DNA from: VAZQ01 sp036498625
GTDB taxonomy: Bacteria > Pseudomonadota > Alphaproteobacteria > Rhizobiales > Xanthobacteraceae
Length of the DNA stretch: 52,633 nucleotides
Direction of reading: 5' to 3'
Assembly: GCA_036498625.1 (NCBI GenBank)
Contig: DASYFD010000168.1
Location: 1 to 52,633, forward strand
The notes beneath the pieces were generated by a model. It saw only the letters and a list, made by a program, of their open reading frames with translations, was not told the DNA's origin and did not search any database. Of this stretch, positions 1 through 8,438 are shown one piece after another (position 1 is the stretch's first letter; each line of letters starts with the position of its first letter). Made by a program: the position numbers and the translations under genes.

Positions 1-1309
1 GGTGGAAGCCGAGCTGCAGCAGGATATAGCCGAATATCCCGATCGCGATCGTCTCGCCGACCTGGAACATGTCGTTGTTGGTCGAATAGACGCCGATGCA
101 GATGAAGAACAGCGCGCTCGGATAGAGATAACGGTACGGAATGGTCAGCAGCTTCACCCACAGCCCGATCTTCGGCACGTTGAGGATGACCAGCATGATA
201 TTGCCGACCCAGAAGCTCGCCACGAGGCCCCAGAACACGTCCGGGTGCTGGCTGATGAGCTGCGGGCCGGGCACGATGCCCTGAATGGTCAAGGCACCGA
301 GCAGTAGCGCCATGACGGCGTCGCCCGGAATGCCCAGGCTCATGGTCGGGATGAAGTCGCCCTGCACCGAGGAATGGGTCGAGGCCTCCGGGCAGGCGAC
401 GCCTTCGATCGCGCCGTGGCCGAAGCGCTCCGGGGTCTTGGAGATCTTCTTCTCGACCGCGTAGGACACGAACGACGCAATGGTCGGTCCGGTGCCGGGA
501 ATGAGCGCGCACAGGCTGCCGATCCAGGTGCCGCGCCACATCGGCCAGAACGCCTGCCTGAAGTCGGCCTTGGCGGGCCACATGTCGCGCAGCTTGATGT
601 TGGTGTATTTGGTGTCGATGGGGGCGGTCTGGTTGACCGTGTTCATGAACTCGGCGATGCCGAACAGGCCGAGCGCGAGCGCCACGATCTCGACCCCGTC
701 GTCGAGCTCGGTCAGGTTGAAAGCGAAGCGCGGCGTGCCGGTCTCGATGTCGGCGCCCACGATGCCGAGCAACAGGCCGAACACGGTCATGGCCACGCCC
801 TTGACGGGCGAGCCGCGCGCCAGCGTCGACCCCGCCAGCAGCCCCAATAGCATCAATGAGCACACCTCGGATGGCCCGAATTTCAGCGCCACCTGCACCA
901 GAACGGGCGCCAGGAAGGTCATCTCCATGATGCCCCAGGAGGCGCCCACGAAGGAGGCGATCACCGTGATGCCGAGCGCCACGCCGCCGCGGCCCTGCTT
1001 GGTCATCGGATAGCCGTCGAGGCACGTCACCGCATGTGGTGGATGACACGGTAGATTGAGCAGGATCGAGCAGATGGCGCCGCCATATTGGGCGCCATAG
1101 AAGACGCCGGCCAGCATCAGGATGGCGGCCACCGGCTTCATTCCGAAGGTGAGCGGCAGCAGGATCGAGATGGTGGCGAGCACGCCCATGCCGGGCAGCA
1201 CACCCACGATGTTGCCGATCAGCACCCCCAGGAAGCAGAACAGGAGGTTATGGGGCTCCAGCGCGACCCCAAAGCCGTACCAGAGATCGGTCAGTGCGGA
1301 ATAGATCAC
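1..1309 (-). CDS. tctA: TctA large permease of a tripartite tricarboxylate transporter, C-terminus cut by window edge
   Basis: Large inner-membrane subunit of a tripartite tricarboxylate transporter, which takes up organic anions delivered by a periplasmic Bug binding protein. Translating the minus strand gives an unbroken frame of 436 codons from a GTG at 1309 to the edge; the family is about 500 residues, so roughly the last 65 are missing. Family landmarks visible are LLNLPC and LDGYPM (residues about 83-102), PGTGPT (271-276) and LGIPGD (325-330), glycine/proline-rich loops among many hydrophobic segments. The start GTG overlaps the tctB stop (GTGA), so the two are translationally coupled. 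No tctC lies directly upstream. Substrate cannot be deduced. Confidence 0.9.
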   Translation of the reverse strand, partial: MIYSALTDLWYGFGVALEPHNLLFCFLGVLIGNIVGVLPGMGVLATISILLPLTFGMKPVAAILMLAGVFYGAQYGGAICSILLNLPCHPPHAVTCLDGYPMTKQGRGGVALGITVIASFVGASWGIMEMTFLAPVLVQVALKFGPSEVCSLMLLGLLAGSTLARGSPVKGVAMTVFGLLLGIVGADIETGTPRFAFNLTELDDGVEIVALALGLFGIAEFMNTVNQTAPIDTKYTNIKLRDMWPAKADFRQAFWPMWRGTWIGSLCALIPGTGPTIASFVSYAVEKKISKTPERFGHGAIEGVACPEASTHSSVQGDFIPTMSLGIPGDAVMALLLGALTIQGIVPGPQLISQHPDVFWGLVASFWVGNIMLVILNVPKIGLWVKLLTIPYRYLYPSALFFICIGVYSTNNDMFQVGETIAIGIFGYILLQLGFH

Positions 1310-1788
1310 AGGGACCCCCAACGCCACATCGGCAGCGATACTTGCAGAAGGTAGTTGAACAGCGCCACACCGCATACGGTGACGCCGATCGCGAGGATGA
1401 GCGCGCTCTTCCACGTGCTCTCGCGATCACCCATCGCGGACACGAACACGCAGGAGAAGGTCGCCGGAATGAGCCCGCCCAGGTTCCCGAAGATGATGAA
1501 CAGGATGGGCCCGGCCAGGATGCAGGCCCAGGCGCGCCATTCGGGCTTGGGCATGATGAGCTGGTCATCGTCGACGGCCGCGGCAGTGGCGGCGACGCCG
1601 GCAATGAGAATGCCGAGGAAAGTCATGATGACGCCCAGGATGATCGGGAAGAAGCCCGGTCCCATGTGGAAAAGCGTGCCGATATTGTAATGGCGCGCTT
1701 CCAGCACGGCGCCGATCCCGATGAGGGTCATCAGGCCGCCGGCGTAATAGTCTTTTTTCTGTGTGAGTAAGTTACGCAACGGTTCCAC
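1306..1788 (-). CDS. tctB: TctB small membrane subunit of tripartite tricarboxylate transporter
   Basis: A 160-residue hydrophobic protein with about four membrane segments (near residues 15-33, 45-66, 90-123 and 132-152), the size and topology of TctB, the small subunit that pairs with TctA. The start chosen is GTG at 1788, with AAGG in the upstream ATAAGGCAGG as ribosome binding site. It leads a two-gene operon with tctA, overlapping it by four bases. TctB proteins are poorly conserved, so the assignment rests on size, membrane pattern (MGPGFFP and YYAGGL motifs) and the coupled tctA. Four Bug-type binding proteins elsewhere in the window could serve it; that partnership is inferred. Confidence 0.87.
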   Translation of the reverse strand: MEPLRNLLTQKKDYYAGGLMTLIGIGAVLEARHYNIGTLFHMGPGFFPIILGVIMTFLGILIAGVAATAAAVDDDQLIMPKPEWRAWACILAGPILFIIFGNLGGLIPATFSCVFVSAMGDRESTWKSALILAIGVTVCGVALFNYLLQVSLPMWRWGSL

Positions 1789-2343
1789 CCCCTGCCTTAT
1801 ATTGCGGTCTTCAGCGGCAGGGCCAACTCATAATCGAATTTTCACGTCAATTAAATAGCCGCATGAAGCCTGGGGCGATTTTCGGCGGGCTCGGCTCGGT
1901 TCCGCGGGGACGCCGCGAGTCGCCGGGATTGCCTTGCTGCGGCCTGCATTCGCCCTTCTAAATCAAGGCTATTATGTCGACCAAAGGACTTCCTCCCGAT
2001 ACCAGGCTTGCCCAGGCGGGACGTTTGGTCGCGCATGCGGTCACGTCAACGAGCCCCCGATGAGCGGGGGGTCGCGCGGCCGCGGCGGCCTGCAGACACT
2101 GGGCGGCAGGGCATATTTATTTTGCATTGCAGCATAAACCTCATGGCTGGAGCCCCCCGCGGTAAGGCCGCGGAATTGCTGCACAAGTGATGCAAGCCAG
2201 GATGGAAGCTACCGGCAGGACGTTGGCGAGGGGGGTGTTAATAAAGTATTTTATGGACCATTGCTGATGCTTTCCTTCGGGTATCGTTTCGAATATACTT
2301 GCCTAAGTTGGGCCCCGGACGATTTTCCGGATGGGTCGGTCAG
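1789..2343. other. Divergent intergenic region, no gene recognised
   Basis: About 555 bases between the divergent tctB and DUF4118 genes. It is more AT-rich than its surroundings around 2105-2135 and 2235-2300, as expected for two promoters, but I find no convincing -35/-10 pair. A short palindrome (CCGCGG, five bases, CCGCGG) sits near 2158-2174 without a T run. A 61-codon minus-strand frame at 1851-2036 has no recognisable features and is not called. Confidence 0.5.
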
Positions 2344-2718
2344 ATGTCCGAGATTTCCAAACGATGGGTCGGGCCGGTGTTGGTTGCGGCCGCTCTTGTG
2401 GCGCTCACCACCGGCATTCTGTTGTCGGTCTATCTCGCTTTGCAGCCGCAGCACCTGATCTTCGGTTATTTGATTCCGATCACGTTCGTGGCGGTCAGGT
2501 ACGGCAGCTTGCCCGCCATCATCACCGCGGTCGCCAGCGACGTGTGCGCCGCCTACTTCCTGTATCCACCTGATTTCAGCATTTATATCGCGGATCCTCT
2601 GCAGATGGCGGAACTGAGCTTCTTCTCGGTGCTGGTCTTGGCGACGAGCCAATTCATCGGGGGCTTTGCGGACGACGAGCGCGTGCGCAAGCGCGCCGGG
2701 CCCTACAAGAAGGCTTGA
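2344..2718 (+). CDS. DUF4118 membrane protein (KdpD-like transmembrane domain only)
   Basis: A 124-residue protein made almost wholly of the four-helix DUF4118 domain, known as the membrane part of the sensor kinase KdpD. Hydrophobic segments lie near residues 8-30, 36-52, 55-74 and 88-106, with the family-type stretch HLIFGYLIPITFVAVRYG at about 38-55. No kinase, UspA or response domain follows: the protein stops at ERVRKRAGPYKKA. The ATG at 2344 is preferred over an upstream TTG at 2299 because the hydrophobic domain begins right after it. It may be a stand-alone membrane sensor fragment or a remnant; function unknown. It converges on the hydrolase gene ending at 2762. Confidence 0.72.
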   Translation: MSEISKRWVGPVLVAAALVALTTGILLSVYLALQPQHLIFGYLIPITFVAVRYGSLPAIITAVASDVCAAYFLYPPDFSIYIADPLQMAELSFFSVLVLATSQFIGGFADDERVRKRAGPYKKA

Positions 2719-2761
2719 GCGCGCAAAGGTTTTTGCCCGCAGGGATCCGCACGCCCGAGAA

Positions 2762-3628
2762 TCAGATCGCCATGAACGGTCGCAGCACGGCGGCGACATC
2801 GTCAGGAAATTCCTCGTACACCGACAGCTTGCCGCGCGCCAGACGCGCGGTCTCGACCCCGGCGAGCCGGCCCAGGGCCTCCATCTCGGCGAGCGAGCGG
2901 GGCGGCGTCTCGGCCCCATAGGCGAGCAGGATCGGCGCGCCGGCGCCGCCGGCGAGGCGCAAGAATTCCGCGCGATCGGCCACCCGGTCCAAGCCGCCGG
3001 TCACGAATGCCACGGACGCGAATCGCGCGCCCTTCGCGTCCGTGACCTTCCTTTTCCCGCTGAGGCGCTCCCCGTGGAGCCAGGCCGGATCGCTGTAGAC
3101 ATGGCCCGAGACCATCCGGCGGACCACGAATGAGCTGACATTCAAGCGGTATAGGAGAGGGCCCAGGCCGGGCAACTCGACGAGACGCCGAACTTTTGCA
3201 AACAGCGGCCGGTCGCCGCCCGCCATGGTCGGCAGCGGTCCGCGCCAGGTCGGGGCGACGAGAGCGATCCGGTCGGTGAAGCTCGGGTTCCGGGCGGCAT
3301 GGTGCAGAAGGTAGGCCGCCGCGTGGCCCGCGGCGACCACGCCGCGGGGGCGGTCTCCAAGCGCTGCCAGCGCATAGCTCAGGAACTCCGAGAGCGCATC
3401 CGGCGTCCAGCGCAGGCCCGGCTTCGGCGCCGCGCCGAATCCGGGCCAATCGATCGTCAGCACGCGGAATTGCGCCGCGAGCCGCGCCATTAGGGGATGC
3501 ATCTCGGCGCGGGTGGAGATCGAGCTCAAGGCCGGCAGCAGGAGCAGCAAGGGACCGCTCCCCGCCTCGTCCAGACCGAGCACGACCTCGCGATCCTGCC
3601 ACGACCAACGCAGCTCCCGGATGATCAT
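2762..3628 (-). CDS. Alpha/beta-fold hydrolase homologue lacking the usual nucleophile
   Basis: A 288-residue alpha/beta-hydrolase-fold protein. The strand-turn pattern is clear (TIDWPGFG near 58-65; nucleophile elbow near 99-105), but the elbow reads A-G-H-A-A-A, putting Ala103 where Ser normally sits in G-x-S-x-G, and the C-terminal region (RGKLSVYEEFPDD) lacks the usual catalytic His. Either it uses other chemistry or it is a binding/pseudo-enzyme. The start at ATG 3628 has a good GAGGGAG site six bases upstream; upstream in-frame codons belong to the neighbouring gene. It follows the Bug gene by 13 bases, so both are probably co-transcribed. The fold is confident, an enzymatic role is not. 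Confidence 0.8.
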   Translation of the reverse strand: MIIRELRWSWQDREVVLGLDEAGSGPLLLLLPALSSISTRAEMHPLMARLAAQFRVLTIDWPGFGAAPKPGLRWTPDALSEFLSYALAALGDRPRGVVAAGHAAAYLLHHAARNPSFTDRIALVAPTWRGPLPTMAGGDRPLFAKVRRLVELPGLGPLLYRLNVSSFVVRRMVSGHVYSDPAWLHGERLSGKRKVTDAKGARFASVAFVTGGLDRVADRAEFLRLAGGAGAPILLAYGAETPPRSLAEMEALGRLAGVETARLARGKLSVYEEFPDDVAAVLRPFMAI

Positions 3629-3641
3629 GCTGGCTCCCTCG

Positions 3642-4706
3642 CTATTTGGCCGCAGCGATCGCCTGCGCGCGCGCCACCACGGCGGGCGGCGAGCGATAGA
3701 GACCTTCGACCAGCGCCTGCACGTCCTCGCCGCCGACGAAGTTGATCTCGAGCCCGCTGCGCGCGCTCTCCGCCAGCAGCTCCGGATCATTCATGGCCGC
3801 GGCGAAACCGGCGCGCAGTGCTTGCGTCAGGCGTGGATCGAGGTCGGGCGGCGCGACCAGGGGACGGCCCATGGATTGCCGGGAAAAAATCACCTCCAGC
3901 ACCTTCTTGTCGCCGGGATCGGTCACGAAATCCGTGACCAGCGGGACGGTGGGCAGCTCCTTGTGCTTGCCGAGCGCCAGCTGCATGACGATCTTGAGCT
4001 TGCCGGATTCGAGCAGGTCCTTGTTGCCGGATCGGGCAACTCCCCATGAATAGCCGACAATCCCGTCCAATTCGCCTCGTTCGACCGCCAGCAGAATTTC
4101 GTTGGTGCCCGGATAGCCGCCGATGGTCGTGAGCCTGGTGCGCAAGAGCGCGTTGAGCGCCGCGGCGAACACCTGCTGATCGCCGCCGGCTCCGGTGGCG
4201 CCGACCTTGAGGTTCGTCCCGGCAAGAATATCGGCCAAGTTCGCCGCCGGGCCCGGCTGCCGGACGTAGAATCCCGACACCTCGTTGTTCATGCTGCCGA
4301 GCCAGGTGAACCGCGTGGCATCGAACATCGCGTTCGAGGCATTGCCGTTGAGCATCGGATCCGCCGCCACACCGCGGCCCACGATGGCGATCTCGCTGCC
4401 GTCCCGGGGCGCCACGTTGTAGATGTAGTTCGCCAGATTGAGCGATCCTGCGCCGGGCTTGTTCAGCACGACCACGCTCGGCCGGCCCGGAAGATACTGC
4501 CCCAGGTGCCGCGCCAACAGTCGCCCATAGGTGTCATAACCGAAGCCCGTGGGCGAGAAACCGACGAACAGCCTGATCTGCTTGCCGGCGAACGAGACCG
4601 GCGGGTCGGCCTGCGCACGGGCCGCGCGTGCGGTAACCAACAGCGCGGCGGCCAGCAGCAGCGCGGCCACCAACGGGAAGTGCCGGAATTTTATGATCGG
4701 CGTCAT
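3642..4706 (-). CDS. Bug-family (TctC-like) periplasmic solute-binding protein
   Basis: A 354-residue exported binding protein of the Bug/TctC family, which captures carboxylates or small aromatics for TctAB-type permeases. The N-terminus has a Sec-type signal (hydrophobic LVAALLLAAALLVTA, then ARAQA). The first-strand motif appears as IRLFVGFSPTGFGYDTYGR, and the body carries PGAGSLNLANY and YPGTNEILLAVERGELDG. The ATG at 4706 is chosen because it directly precedes the signal peptide; a longer frame upstream looks non-coding. The Shine-Dalgarno is weak. It is followed 13 bases later by the nucleophile-less hydrolase, suggesting a two-gene unit. Ligand unknown. Confidence 0.88.
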   Translation of the reverse strand: MTPIIKFRHFPLVAALLLAAALLVTARAARAQADPPVSFAGKQIRLFVGFSPTGFGYDTYGRLLARHLGQYLPGRPSVVVLNKPGAGSLNLANYIYNVAPRDGSEIAIVGRGVAADPMLNGNASNAMFDATRFTWLGSMNNEVSGFYVRQPGPAANLADILAGTNLKVGATGAGGDQQVFAAALNALLRTRLTTIGGYPGTNEILLAVERGELDGIVGYSWGVARSGNKDLLESGKLKIVMQLALGKHKELPTVPLVTDFVTDPGDKKVLEVIFSRQSMGRPLVAPPDLDPRLTQALRAGFAAAMNDPELLAESARSGLEINFVGGEDVQALVEGLYRSPPAVVARAQAIAAAK

Positions 4707-4782
4707 TGTCGGCTGCGATCCGCGCGGGCGGAAGGCGGCAGCTATTGGCTTGGTCGCGGGCATCCCGGGCCGAGGCCGCGTA

Positions 4783-4971
4783 TCATTCCCTGTCCGTGTC
4801 CGGATGCTTGACGAGATGAAATTGCGGGGTGAGGTACCCGCTCCAAGGCAGCGCTTCCTGGCACAAGACGCACGCAAGGTTGGCCTGACCCTCTTTGGTC
4901 TCCGCGGTCTCAGTCACCTCGAAGACCGCCCCGCATTTGCACGTTATCTGCACCGGGTTTTGCTTGTCCAT
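4783..4971 (-). CDS. Small zinc-ribbon-like hypothetical protein
   Basis: A 62-residue polar protein with four cysteines arranged as C-x-C (TCKCGA, residues about 12-14) and C-x-x-C (CVLCQ, about 36-39), the layout of a minimal zinc ribbon. It has no signal peptide or membrane segment, so it is probably cytoplasmic. The start is uncertain: MDKQN at 4971 has no clear ribosome site, and an in-frame GTG at 5007 sits immediately against AGGAGG, too close for use. It lies between the cysteine hydrolase and a Bug gene on the same strand. No family can be named; a regulatory or structural role is only a guess. Confidence 0.6.
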   Translation of the reverse strand: MDKQNPVQITCKCGAVFEVTETAETKEGQANLACVLCQEALPWSGYLTPQFHLVKHPDTDRE

Positions 4972-5044
4972 CTGCGCAATATGGGCCCGTGCGGCCCCGA
5001 AATCCACCCTCCTGCGATCCGTGCCGTCGTCCGCCGCGCTGCCG

Positions 5045-5758
5045 CTATTCCGCCGCCCGGCCCATGCGCATGCCCGCCAGATGCGCCACCACTTCGTCGA
5101 TATGCATCACGTCGGCATATTTGTGATGCAGGTCGAACAGGTTGACCTTGTGGATCAGCGCGGAGCGGTCGAAGGTGCATTGCTCCACGATGGTGACGTG
5201 AAAGCCGTTGGAATAGGCGTCGACCACGCTCGCGCGCACGCATCCGGACGTGCTCTCGCCGCACACGATCAGGCTCTGGATGCCGAGCAGCGACAGATGC
5301 GAGAACACCGGCGTGCCCGCAAAGATGCTGGCGCGCTGCTTGTAGATGATGATGTCTTCGGGCTGCGGGGTGAATTCGCGATAGATGGCATAGGGGTCGT
5401 CGGTTGGCGTCTGGCGCTGGCGCCGGGTCGAGACCGCGCCCGGCGGCCGGTTGTTGGGGCGGGTGTCCTGGGTGCAGTAGAACACCGGAAGGCCGGCACT
5501 GCGGGCGGCCGCGAACAGCTGCCGGGTGGGCGCGATCGCCTGGTGGGCATAGATGCCGCAGGTGTTGGCAAAGCGCTCGTTGAGCTCATAGGGCGAATGC
5601 GGACCGCCGCGATAGACCAGGTCGTAGAGGTCGATCGCCAGCAGCGCCGGCCGCGGCCCGACGAAAGTCTCCCGCCGCCAGCCGGCATACAGCTCGATGT
5701 CGGCTTCCGGGATGACGTCCCGCCAGCAATGGTCCTCGAACTTGTCGATGGAAGTCAT
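5045..5758 (-). CDS. Isochorismatase-family cysteine hydrolase
   Basis: A 237-residue cytoplasmic enzyme of the isochorismatase/N-carbamoylsarcosine amidase superfamily, which cleaves amides or vinyl ethers through a Cys-Asp-Lys triad. The triad is visible as Asp43 (AIDLYD), Lys140 (IIYKQRASIF) and Cys173 (GESTSGCVRASVVDA), the last with the usual cis-peptide neighbourhood before it. The start is ATG 5758 with GAAGGAA upstream; 24 further upstream codons are ignored. The N-terminal 30 residues are longer than in minimal members. It sits 56 bases downstream of the ATPase gene on the same strand. A maleamate or carbamoyl substrate would suit the catabolic context, but the exact reaction is not shown. 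Confidence 0.87.
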   Translation of the reverse strand: MTSIDKFEDHCWRDVIPEADIELYAGWRRETFVGPRPALLAIDLYDLVYRGGPHSPYELNERFANTCGIYAHQAIAPTRQLFAAARSAGLPVFYCTQDTRPNNRPPGAVSTRRQRQTPTDDPYAIYREFTPQPEDIIIYKQRASIFAGTPVFSHLSLLGIQSLIVCGESTSGCVRASVVDAYSNGFHVTIVEQCTFDRSALIHKVNLFDLHHKYADVMHIDEVVAHLAGMRMGRAAE

Positions 5759-5814
5759 GCAGTTTTCCTTCGTTGGATTCGGCAATCGACAATTCAGTCC
5801 GGCAACTGGGCGCC

Positions 5815-6969
5815 CTACCGCGACGGCCAATTCCAGGCTGGCCTCTCGTCGTCTGCGACCAGCGTCTCGCCCAGTTGCTTCTCGAGGACAATCTGGCGCG
5901 CATCGCCCGCGGCCGCAAGCTCGGACACCAGCGCCACCGCATGTGACACCACCACGAGCTGCGATTTCTTGGCGGCCTGCGCGATCAGCCGCGCCAGGGG
6001 CGGCAGCAGGTCGGGATGCAGGCTGGTCTCCGGCTCGTTGAGAATCATCAGGCTCGGCGGACGCGGCGACAGGAGCGCTGCGATCAGCAGCAGATAGCGC
6101 AGCGTGCCGTCGGAAAGCTCGGCCGCCTTCAACGGACGCAGCAGGCCCTGCTGCCGCATCTCCAGCTCGAAGTACCCGTCGGTACTCACGATCTCGATCT
6201 CGGCGCCCGGGAATGCATCGGCGATCGCCGCGCGCAGCTCGCCAACGCTGCCGATCTCGCGGATGGTCTGCGCCGCGGCGGCGAGGTCCGAACCGTCATG
6301 GCCGAGAACCGGCGTATAGGTGCCGACCTGCGGCCGGCGCGCGAGCGCATCGCGATCGGTCCTGAAATGATCGTAAAACCGCCAGTCGCGCATGCGCTCG
6401 CGCAGGAGCAGGAGCTCGATCGCGTCACGCGGATCGCCGCAATGGGTCATCATGCTGTCGAACGGCGCCAGGTGATGGAACACCTGCCGCCACTCGCCGG
6501 TGTCGCCGCGGATGCGCACGCTCGGCCCGTTGCGCAGTGCAAATGTGTTGCTGCGGCCCAGCGTCTCGCCGGTCCATTGCGCCTCGACCTTTATCTCCGG
6601 ATCGCGCGCGAACGCTAAAGGAGGGGATATCGGCAAGCCGAGATCGATGGCATAGCCGTAGTCGTCGCCCGCAAAGCCCAGCTTGAGGCTGACCGGGGCT
6701 TTTCGCACTGTGCCTTGCACCGGGTGCTCGCCCCGCTTGACCGAGCGCGCAAACGATTCCGGCCCGGCCCAGAGCGTGGAATGCAGGCCGCCTTCGCCGG
6801 CCAGGGATTGAATGATCCGGCCCTGGGCGACGTCGGCCAGCAGCCGCAGCGCCCGATAGAGGCTCGACTTGCCGCTGCCATTGGGACCGGTGACCACGTT
6901 GAGGGGGCCGAGCGCGAGCCGCACGTCGCGCAGCGACCGATAGCCCGAGATGGCGACTTTCGTGATCAT
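5815..6969 (-). CDS. AAA-type ATPase of the RecF/COG4637 family
   Basis: A 384-residue soluble ATPase related to RecF/OLD-like SMC-hinge-less ATPases (COG4637 type). Walker A is GPNGSGKSS (residues 28-36), the ABC-like signature is AELSDGTLRYLLLIAALLS, Walker B is LMILNEPETSLHP near 325, and the H-loop is VVVSHA. The Asn before Glu in Walker B is usual for this group. Start ATG 6969 is the first Met before the conserved N-terminal strand (ITKVAISGYRSL). No nuclease or toxin partner follows; the next gene on this strand is the cysteine hydrolase. Such orphan ATPases are often linked to DNA repair or defence, but nothing here proves a role. Confidence 0.85.
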   Translation of the reverse strand: MITKVAISGYRSLRDVRLALGPLNVVTGPNGSGKSSLYRALRLLADVAQGRIIQSLAGEGGLHSTLWAGPESFARSVKRGEHPVQGTVRKAPVSLKLGFAGDDYGYAIDLGLPISPPLAFARDPEIKVEAQWTGETLGRSNTFALRNGPSVRIRGDTGEWRQVFHHLAPFDSMMTHCGDPRDAIELLLLRERMRDWRFYDHFRTDRDALARRPQVGTYTPVLGHDGSDLAAAAQTIREIGSVGELRAAIADAFPGAEIEIVSTDGYFELEMRQQGLLRPLKAAELSDGTLRYLLLIAALLSPRPPSLMILNEPETSLHPDLLPPLARLIAQAAKKSQLVVVSHAVALVSELAAAGDARQIVLEKQLGETLVADDERPAWNWPSR

Positions 6970-7113
6970 GGAGACGATGAGCTTGATCGACCGCGATGGG
7001 GCAGGGACGGAGCGATGGCGAGCGTATCCCGTCCACCGCGTCGCGATAACCCGGAAAACCGCTATGCTGCGGTCAAGCAATTCGATCGGAACGTGCCGCG
7101 GAAGGAAACTTCA

Positions 7114-8124
7114 ATGATGCGTCGGCGTTTTCTGGCGGGCATCGGCTGGACCGCGGCCGGCGTCGCGCTGGGCGCGTCCAAGCCGGCGGCGGCCGAATTC
7201 TATCAGGGCAAGACCTTGACCTTTATCGTGGGCTTTGCGCCGGGCGGCGGCGTCGATGCGACGGCGCGCACGGTCGCGCGCCACCTGGTTCGGTTCATTC
7301 CCGGACAGCCGGGCGTGGTGGTGCAGAACATGGAAGGCGCGGCTGGAATCGTGGCCGCCAGCTATCTCGCGCGGCGGGCCGCGCCCGATGGCCTCACCTT
7401 GGCGGTTCCGGGCCGTTCCTGGTTCATCGAAGGACTGGTCAACGGCTCCGGAAATTTGTTTGATCCCGCCAAGCTCACCTATGTCGGCAGTCCCGGCGCG
7501 GTCAATTCGGTGCTGTATGTGCGCTCCGGCACCGGCATCAAGACGCTTGCGGAGCTGAGATCGTCGCCTCGGCCGCTCGTCTTCGGCGCGCTCGGCAGCA
7601 CCACCGCGACTGCCACGGTGCCGGCGCTGCTCGCCGCCGACGGCTGGCCCGTCAAGGTCGTGCTCGGCTACGTGTCCACCGCCAGGGTTCTACTGGCCTT
7701 GGAGCAAAACGAGGTCGACGGCTTCTTCACCGTGGAGGATTCGCTCGGCAACCGGCAGGACTTAATCGGCCATACCGTCATCCCGGTCCTGCAGACGACC
7801 GGCCGCCATGCCGACCTGCCGCTGCTGCAGGATGTGGTGCCGCGGCGCGAGCTGCCGCTGCTTTCGCTGATCCTCGCGGTCGACCGCCTGGGGGTCCCGG
7901 TGGTCGGGCCACCCGGCATGCCGGCGGACCTGGTCGCGGTCCTGCGCCGGGCGTTCGTGGCGATGGCGCGCGACCCGCAGTATCAGGCCGATGCCCTCAA
8001 GGTCGATCTGCCGGTCGGGGCCGCCATCGACGGCGCCGCGCTCGCCGCCAGAATCGAGGAATTGGCCGGGGCCGCCACCCCGGACGTCATCGCGGCGTAT
8101 CGGCGGCTGGTGGCCCGGAAATGA
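7114..8124 (+). CDS. Bug-family solute-binding protein with Tat-like signal
   Basis: A 336-residue periplasmic binding protein of the Bug/TctC family. The N-terminus MMRRRFLAGIGWTAAGVALG has an arginine pair plus hydrophobic core that looks like a Tat signal. The mature part opens with FYQGKTLTFIVGFAPGGGVD, the Bug phosphate/carboxylate-loop region, closely resembling the protein at 51419-52450. ATG 7114 is preceded by GGAAGGAAA at good spacing. It is transcribed divergently from the ATPase gene, 144 bases apart, and stands alone before a roughly 310-base gap. It would supply an acid ligand to a TctAB permease; which permease it uses is unknown. Confidence 0.88.
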   Translation: MMRRRFLAGIGWTAAGVALGASKPAAAEFYQGKTLTFIVGFAPGGGVDATARTVARHLVRFIPGQPGVVVQNMEGAAGIVAASYLARRAAPDGLTLAVPGRSWFIEGLVNGSGNLFDPAKLTYVGSPGAVNSVLYVRSGTGIKTLAELRSSPRPLVFGALGSTTATATVPALLAADGWPVKVVLGYVSTARVLLALEQNEVDGFFTVEDSLGNRQDLIGHTVIPVLQTTGRHADLPLLQDVVPRRELPLLSLILAVDRLGVPVVGPPGMPADLVAVLRRAFVAMARDPQYQADALKVDLPVGAAIDGAALAARIEELAGAATPDVIAAYRRLVARK

Positions 8125-8438
8125 GGGGCTGCGGGGCACGCACGGAGGCGCGGCGCAGTACCGGCGTACCGCGGGCGGTGTGGCCGCTGCGCCCCAATGC
8201 TGTCACGCCCTCCTGCAAGCCATTTTAATCATTATACATTTCGAGCGTTCCCGATCACCACATGGTCACGCCGCCGGCATATTTTGGCCCCTCGGGGCGA
8301 CCAAACAGGGCCTGCCTAAGCGGCCATTAACCAAGTTTTGCTTGGCTCTGACGGTGCGCGGCATTGAACCTTAGATAGGGTTCGCGCGTCTAAGCCTAAG
8401 GGTGAACCCGCGCCGTGGCGCGGGCCGGGAGGATCAAG
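8125..8438. other. Intergenic region upstream of outer membrane protein
   Basis: About 314 bases without a gene. The stretch 8220-8245 is AT-rich, and CATTAACCAAG near 8324 resembles a single CtrA-like TTAACC half-site, found by eye only. The sequence immediately before the barrel gene is a strong ribosome site (GGGAGGATCAAG). I cannot place a promoter firmly. Confidence 0.4.

Noticed and set aside
1..1309. Possible frameshift or stop in tctA because no annotated start was obvious
   Set aside because: The minus-strand frame was translated by hand and is open throughout from a GTG that overlaps the tctB stop.
1851..2036. 61-codon minus-strand frame in the tctB-DUF4118 gap
   Set aside because: No ribosome site, no conserved-looking pattern, and composition like non-coding GC-rich DNA.
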